The notes below the pieces were generated by a model. The model was given only the letters and a program-made list of their open reading frames with translations. It did not search any database and was not told the DNA's origin. DNA of 47,931 nucleotides from Archangiaceae bacterium (lineage in GTDB: Bacteria; Myxococcota; Myxococcia; Myxococcales; Myxococcaceae): the NCBI GenBank assembly GCA_016879935.1, contig JAACJQ010000149.1, forward strand, positions 1 through 47,931. The letters are read 5' to 3'. The number at the start of each line of letters is the position of its first letter. Position 1 is the first letter of the stretch. The translations under genes and the position numbers were made by a program. This document shows positions 44,076-47,931 of this stretch, in pieces.

Positions 44076-45380
44076 TCAGTTCACGGGGCTGAAGACGAAG
44101 GGGAACGCGACCGGCACTTCGTCTTCGGGCGTGAAGGGCAGCACCCAGTTCTTGGCGATGCTGGTGATGCACTCGCGCACGGCAGCGTTCTGCATGGTGC
44201 CTTCGGTGAGATCGAGGTCGGTGACGCGGCCGCGGGTGCTGACGACGAACTTCAGCACGAGGCGGCCGGACAAGGAGTGGTCGCGCTTCAGCTCGCGCTC
44301 GTAGCAGGAGACGATCGCGCCACGGCGCCCGCGCATCCAGTTCGAGAGGGCCTCGGTCGAAATCTCGGGCGTGTCGACGGTGATGACCTCTTCACGCACG
44401 CGGCCAGCGATGGCGACCGTCTTGCTCTCTTCGAGCACCACGTTCTTCACGCCATCGGTGCCCATGGCGGTCACGCCGACCGTGGTGCCCGTCTCGGAGC
44501 CCTTCAATTTCAGCTTGAGCGCGTCGTCCGCAGTCGCGACGTGGACTCCGGCGTTCTTCATCGCGTCGGCGACCCCGCCCACGCCATTGGAGTCCTTCAG
44601 CAGGTCGCCCACGACGCCGCCCTCGCCCCCGACCGAGCCGATGATCGCGAGCATGCCCATCTTCGAGAGGCGCGCCTTCACCGCGTCGGCCGAGGCCGTG
44701 GTCGTCGTCTTCGACTTCGAGGGCGTTTCGGCGACGGGTGCCTTCGACTTCTCGACGTCTTTCTTCGGCGCCTCGGCGATCGGGTCCTTCGTCTTCTCGG
44801 GCGCCTTCTCGGGCACCTGCTTCGGAATCGGCATGAGCGTCGCGGCGAAGCGATCTTGCTGCTGCCAGTCGGCGAGGCTCAGGTCGGGCTCGACGGGCGT
44901 GGGCTGGGCCATCACGTAGCCAGCGCCCACGAGGTGCGCGAGGAACGAGAAGGCCATGGCGATGACGAAGGCGCGATCGAGTTGGGCGACCACGCCCTTT
45001 GCGCCCTTCGGGAGCTCGGGCAGCGGCGCAGCAGCCGGCGGTGTCACCATCTGAAAGAGCACGGTCACGTCGCCGACCTTCACGCGCCCCTTCGAGCCCT
45101 TCATCAGCGTCACGTTCGCGGGAACGTCGGCGAGTGACTGCTCGGGCCCACCCAACGAGACGCGGCCTTCGAGCGAGGCGGCCGTCAGCTGCGCACCCTC
45201 CTTCGTCACCTTGAACAGCGTCACCGACTTCGGCACTTCGCCCATCGGCACGCAGAAGGTGCTCTTCGGATCAGCGCCAACGGTGATGGTCGACTTCTTT
45301 CCGGCATCGAGCGTGCGGTCCTCGATGATGCGGCCACCGTGAATCAGGGCGATGCGGAGCGCTGGCGTCGTTGCAGTCAT
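44076..45380 (-). CDS. AgmX/PglI C-terminal domain protein (GltG/TonB-like)
   Basis: A 434-residue protein. Residues 1-110 are a beta-rich FHA-like domain (ALIHGGRIIEDRTLD, VTLFKVTKEGAQLTAASLEG). A transmembrane helix (FVIAMAFSFLAHLVGAGYV) lies near residue 140, a Lys/Pro/Glu-rich periplasmic spacer (VPEKAPEKTKDPI) follows, and the last 95 residues are the AgmX/PglI domain with its conserved Cys pair (IVSCYERELKRD and AVRECITSIAKNW). This architecture matches GltG/AgmX of the myxobacterial gliding machinery, so a TonB-like envelope-spanning role is inferred. ATG 45380 follows AGGAG closely. It diverges from the ADP-ribosylglycohydrolase gene. Confidence 0.85.
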   Translation of the reverse strand: MTATTPALRIALIHGGRIIEDRTLDAGKKSTITVGADPKSTFCVPMGEVPKSVTLFKVTKEGAQLTAASLEGRVSLGGPEQSLADVPANVTLMKGSKGRVKVGDVTVLFQMVTPPAAAPLPELPKGAKGVVAQLDRAFVIAMAFSFLAHLVGAGYVMAQPTPVEPDLSLADWQQQDRFAATLMPIPKQVPEKAPEKTKDPIAEAPKKDVEKSKAPVAETPSKSKTTTTASADAVKARLSKMGMLAIIGSVGGEGGVVGDLLKDSNGVGGVADAMKNAGVHVATADDALKLKLKGSETGTTVGVTAMGTDGVKNVVLEESKTVAIAGRVREEVITVDTPEISTEALSNWMRGRRGAIVSCYERELKRDHSLSGRLVLKFVVSTRGRVTDLDLTEGTMQNAAVRECITSIAKNWVLPFTPEDEVPVAFPFVFSPVN

Positions 45381-45425
45381 GCTCCTCTCGACAGCACCTG
45401 CCCATTTCGGGTTCCGCCACACAAG

Positions 45426-45438
45426 AGTCATATTGACT
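45426..45438. promoter_or_regulatory. palindrome between divergent genes
   Basis: AGTCA-TAT-TGACT is a perfect inverted repeat in an AT-rich patch between the divergent starts at 45380 and 45469. TTGACT within it could double as a -35 element for the plus-strand gene. It is a candidate operator for one or both genes. Confidence 0.4.
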
Positions 45439-45468
45439 TTTATCGAGGTCATCGCGAAAGATGAGGCC

Positions 45469-46365
45469 ATGACGCCAACGGAACGGCTGACCCGTGCGTG
45501 GAGATCGCTCGACGGGCTCTCGGTGGGCGACGCGTTCGGCGAGAAGTTCTTCGGGCCCGAACGAGCGGTGCTGGAGCGCATCGAGAAGCGCGAGGTTCCA
45601 CCGGGGCGCTGGCAATACACAGACGACACCGAGATGGCGCTCGGTATCGCCGAGGTGCTCGAGGAGCGTGGCGAGGTCGACTGCGATCTGCTGGCGGACG
45701 TGTTCGCGCGGCGTTTTCGGAACAATCGCTACCGGGGCTATGGCGCGACGGCGCAGGGCATTCTCGAGGCCATCGGCGACAAGGTGCCGTGGGAGCTCGC
45801 GGCGCGGCGCGTGTTCAACGGTGAAGGCTCGCAGGGAAACGGCGGTGCGATGCGCGCGGCTCCCGTGGGCGCGTACTTCTTCGACGACGAGGCGAAGGTG
45901 ATCGACGAGGCGCGGAAGTCGGCGCAGGTCACGCACGCGCACCCCGATGGTCAGGCCGGAGCCATTGCCGTCGCGCTCGCCGCGGCGTTCGTGTCGCGCA
46001 ACCCTCAGACGCGAGATGGCGACGCGATGCTGAAGTGGGTGGCTCAGCGCGTGCCTGATGGCCCGACGAGGCGTGGGCTCGAGCGGGCGATGGGGTTGCC
46101 GCTGCATGGACCGCTCTCGCGAGCGATCGCGCTGGGAACGGGGCAGCAGGTCATCTCGGCCGACACGGTGCCGTTCGCGCTCTTCTGCGCGGCGCGCTGC
46201 ATCGACGACTTCCCACTCGCGATGTGGACGACGGTCGCTGGCCTCGGCGATCGAGACACGACCTGCGCGATCGTCGGCGGCATCGTGGCGATGAGTGATC
46301 GAACGAAGGTTCCCGCTGAGTGGCTCGAAGCGCGCGAGCTGCTGGGCCGAACGTCGGCGTGGTGA
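45469..46365 (+). CDS. ADP-ribosylglycohydrolase (DraG-like) family protein
   Basis: A 298-residue protein with DraG/ARH signatures: SLDGLSVGDAFGEKFFG at the start, YTDDTEMALGIAEVL (the Thr-Asp-Asp metal motif equivalent), GAMRAAPVGAYF, THAHPDGQAGAIAVALAAAF, and the C-terminal GLGDRDTTCAIVGGIVA with the second Asp cluster. It probably removes ADP-ribose from protein, nucleic acid or a small metabolite. ATG 45469 follows GAGG. It has no neighbouring ADP-ribosyltransferase; the gene before it is divergent and the next gene converges after a long gap. Confidence 0.9.
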   Translation: MTPTERLTRAWRSLDGLSVGDAFGEKFFGPERAVLERIEKREVPPGRWQYTDDTEMALGIAEVLEERGEVDCDLLADVFARRFRNNRYRGYGATAQGILEAIGDKVPWELAARRVFNGEGSQGNGGAMRAAPVGAYFFDDEAKVIDEARKSAQVTHAHPDGQAGAIAVALAAAFVSRNPQTRDGDAMLKWVAQRVPDGPTRRGLERAMGLPLHGPLSRAIALGTGQQVISADTVPFALFCAARCIDDFPLAMWTTVAGLGDRDTTCAIVGGIVAMSDRTKVPAEWLEARELLGRTSAW

Positions 46366-46412
46366 TGCCGGCGAAGATGTGATCGGCCGCCGGATGGCCG
46401 GAGGCGATCGGT

Positions 46413-46432
46413 ATGAAGCGAATGGGCTTCAT
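46413..46432. repeat. inverted repeat, 7-bp arms
   Basis: ATGAAGC-GAATGG-GCTTCAT, a perfect hairpin-forming repeat in the 46366-46716 gap. Confidence 0.5.
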
Positions 46433-46471
46433 GGGGCCGTGGGGACCGTGCTCGGTCTGGACCTTCCGATA

Positions 46472-46490
46472 GTTAGATAGTCTATCTAAC
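46472..46490. promoter_or_regulatory. 19-bp perfect palindrome, operator-like
   Basis: GTTAGATAG-T-CTATCTAAC is perfect over 9-bp arms and strikingly AT-rich in this GC-rich DNA. Size and symmetry resemble MarR- or PadR-type operators. No intact gene starts beside it, so its target is unclear. Confidence 0.5.
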
Positions 46491-46716
46491 CATCTCCACC
46501 CTGAATCGGCGGTCCACCGGCGGTCGTCCCGAAATCCTCTCGACGCCGATTCCTTCGGAACGGCCCACACTCGAGGCTTCGGAGGGCACGGCCTCGACCC
46601 GCGCTCCCTTGCTGCTGTCGTTCGATGCGGGCCAACGAACGCGAGCGCCCGATCGCGCTCCGAGACGTTTCGTTTGGGCGACACATATTCACGTCCGACA
46701 GACAGCGGCCTGGGGC

Positions 46717-47931
46717 TCAGCGCTGGCTCTCCCAGGTGCCCATGCCCGTGGCCCACGCGTCGATCCACGCCTTGAGCGTGATGCCGCCGTCTGGGCTCGA
46801 GATCGGAGCGGAGATGCCGCCATCAGGTCGAACGATGCCGGCGTTGTCGAGCATCATGTGCTCCTGGCCCGGGCGGCGGAAGAACTTCGAGTTCGAGTGC
46901 GCTTCGTAGATGGGCTCGAGTGCACCGAGCGCAGCCACGTACGAACTCGTCGGCGGCGTCGCCCAGCCAGCGGTCGTGCCCGGCGCGAAGAAGAAGCGGG
47001 TGATCACCTGATCTTCGGTGAACGACAGCAGCGCGACGCGGGTCGTTGGAGCGCTCACGATCTGATTCTCGATGATCGCGGGAAAGCCCGCGTCGCATGT
47101 CGTGCACGAACTCGGCACCTGCAGGTTCCACTCGCGGCGCATGGCATCGAAGTACGGCGTGTTCACCATCGGCGCGGAGTCGGCCAGCAACTGCACCTGG
47201 GCTTCGGGGAACGCCTGTTTCACGCGGTGCAGGTTGAGCTGGGCTCCGTAGCCGCCGCCGCTCACGCCAATGAGCCAGAGCGTGCGCACCGACGCGTGCT
47301 TCGTTCGCAGCCACGCCAGGTACGCATCCATGTTGGTCGCTCCGGCGAAGTAGTGCGTACGCGGCACGACGGGATCGAACAGGCCGCCCTTCGTGTTGTA
47401 CGTGCGCGTGGTGTTGCCAGCGTGCAGATCGCCCGTGCAGTAGGGCACGAACGCCCATGACGCCGCAGCGAATGGGTTCTCGGCGCGGCGTGAGAACAGC
47501 ACCGAGTTCTTGACGGTTCCGACTTCGGTTGCGAACGCGCCGCCACCATCGCCGGGGAACGGATCTGGGTGCGCCACGTAGACGGCCGTGGGTTGCGTCG
47601 CACCGGGAATGTCGACGAGGCACACCGAGTCCATGCCGTAATTGCAGACGGGCCCCCACTGGTAGACCGAGGGTCGACACATGCCGTTGTTCCAGCAGGC
47701 ACCTCCACCCTGTACGAAGATCACCAGTTCGTCGGTGACGCCCGCGTTGTAGCCAACGCCCGCTGGCGCCCCTGAAGCGCACTTCGTTCCCGAGACGGGG
47801 AAATAGGTCCAGGCGCTCGAGCCACCATCAGACGCGCTCGCGGTACCACCGGCGCTCGCAACTCCACCTGCGCTCGCAACTCCACCTGCGCTCGCAACTC
47901 CACCCGCGCTCGCAACTCCACCCGCGCTCGC
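46717..47931 (-). CDS. pectinacetylesterase-like secreted hydrolase, 5' end outside window
   Basis: The frame is open to the right edge, giving the C-terminal 404 residues. A low-complexity linker (five AGG-type hexapeptides, then SDGGSSAWTYF) precedes the catalytic domain. ELVIFVQGGGACWNNGMC is the oxyanion-hole region of the pectinacetylesterase/Notum family, and LIGVSGGGYGAQ carries the nucleophile Ser in G-x-S-x-G. A His in GQEHMMLDN is a possible triad member. The linker and exported domain suggest a surface lipoprotein or secreted esterase whose signal lies beyond the window. The substrate is unknown. Confidence 0.85.
   Translation of the reverse strand, partial: ASAGGVASAGGVASAGGVASAGGVASAGGTASASDGGSSAWTYFPVSGTKCASGAPAGVGYNAGVTDELVIFVQGGGACWNNGMCRPSVYQWGPVCNYGMDSVCLVDIPGATQPTAVYVAHPDPFPGDGGGAFATEVGTVKNSVLFSRRAENPFAAASWAFVPYCTGDLHAGNTTRTYNTKGGLFDPVVPRTHYFAGATNMDAYLAWLRTKHASVRTLWLIGVSGGGYGAQLNLHRVKQAFPEAQVQLLADSAPMVNTPYFDAMRREWNLQVPSSCTTCDAGFPAIIENQIVSAPTTRVALLSFTEDQVITRFFFAPGTTAGWATPPTSSYVAALGALEPIYEAHSNSKFFRRPGQEHMMLDNAGIVRPDGGISAPISSPDGGITLKAWIDAWATGMGTWESQR
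47854..47931 (-). repeat. 18-bp coding tandem repeat, continues past window
   Basis: Four full and one partial copies of an 18-bp unit (GCTCGCAACTCCACCTGC on the plus strand, with C/T variation at one base). On the minus strand each encodes a six-residue unit (G-V-A-S-A-G). It forms the flexible linker of the esterase-like protein and may vary in copy number. Confidence 0.9.

Larger units (their letters stand above)
46366..46716. other. 351-bp intergenic region with stacked inverted repeats
   Basis: No convincing gene is visible between the convergent ADP-ribosylglycohydrolase and esterase genes. The left 130 bp contain three perfect inverted repeats: 46413-46432 (7-bp arms), 46444-46457 (5-bp arms), and 46472-46490 (9-bp arms, AT-rich). 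A minus-strand frame from ATG 46432 (MKPIRFIPIASGHPAADHIF) looks protein-like for about 22 residues before running antisense to the neighbour. It may be a decayed gene with its operator, or a structured RNA. No T-run terminator was seen. Confidence 0.4.

Noticed and set aside
46151-46432. Minus-strand gene starting MKPIRFIP behind the 19-bp palindrome
   Set aside because: Only the first 22 residues look protein-like; the rest is antisense to the end of the ADP-ribosylglycohydrolase and is Arg/Ser-rich shadow sequence. Kept only as a possible remnant.
46486-46692. 68-residue minus-strand frame in the long gap
   Set aside because: Arg/Gly-rich with no recognisable pattern and no ribosome binding site; most likely chance.
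47854-47931. CRISPR-like repeat array
   Set aside because: Units are contiguous 18-mers with no spacers and keep the reading frame of the esterase-like gene.

Overview
The window looks like chromosomal DNA from a Myxococcota (myxobacterial) genome. It is GC-rich throughout. It encodes a secreted metalloprotease with a MYXO-CTERM tail (Cys motif, hydrophobic stretch, Arg-rich end), an AgmX/PglI C-terminal domain protein, a Tgl/PilF-like TPR lipoprotein, several lipoproteins with DAG-rich or GVASAG-type linkers, and long overlapping gene strings. No tRNA, rRNA, IS element, prophage or CRISPR array was seen.

Layout. (1) 1-973: 3' part of a beta-propeller/di-heme cytochrome c peroxidase-like gene. 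(2) 1065-13687: surface-glycan region with four large polytopic membrane proteins (DUF6311-like, GT87-like, YfhO-like, GT-C-like), two methyltransferases, and a minus-strand operon of GT2 glycosyltransferase, AsnB-type amidotransferase and nucleotide-sugar epimerase. (3) 13738-19735: a DUF4336 protein, divergent from a 1242-residue iron-sulfur flavoprotein, then an M23 peptidase lipoprotein. (4) 24688 down to 19736: a tightly packed minus-strand string of periplasmic protein, Tgl/PilF-like protein, RodZ-like HTH protein, RecO, PfkB kinase, lipoprotein and cupin. (5) 24784-29882: DUF2760, Hsp70 and Hsp70 with a C-terminal extension (DUF3731-like), a compact chaperone module of unknown client. 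(6) 29886-33326: DUF1272 and START-domain proteins, divergent from an RND/MMPL lipid-type exporter interrupted by an in-frame TAG. (7) 33327-39921: oxidoreductase, an XRE regulator/membrane protein pair with a palindromic operator, thioesterase, GNAT, MFS, two unknown proteins (one with a FliK-like C-terminus behind a sigma-54-like promoter) and 7Fe ferredoxin. (8) 40174-47931: M36-like protease, an NTF2-like lipoprotein cut by a second in-frame TAG, an AgmX-domain protein, an ADP-ribosylglycohydrolase, a 351-bp gap with stacked palindromes, and a partial pectinacetylesterase-like lipoprotein with 18-bp coding repeats at the right edge.

The observations most worth following are the two amber codons that interrupt otherwise continuous coding sequence (32349 and 43066), the DUF2760/Hsp70/Hsp70 module, the lipoprotein signal buried inside the Tgl-like gene with its own ribosome binding site and GTG, the sigma-54-like promoter before the FliK-like gene, and the palindrome-rich gap at 46366-46716. 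All family names come from recognising motifs by eye; no database search was run.
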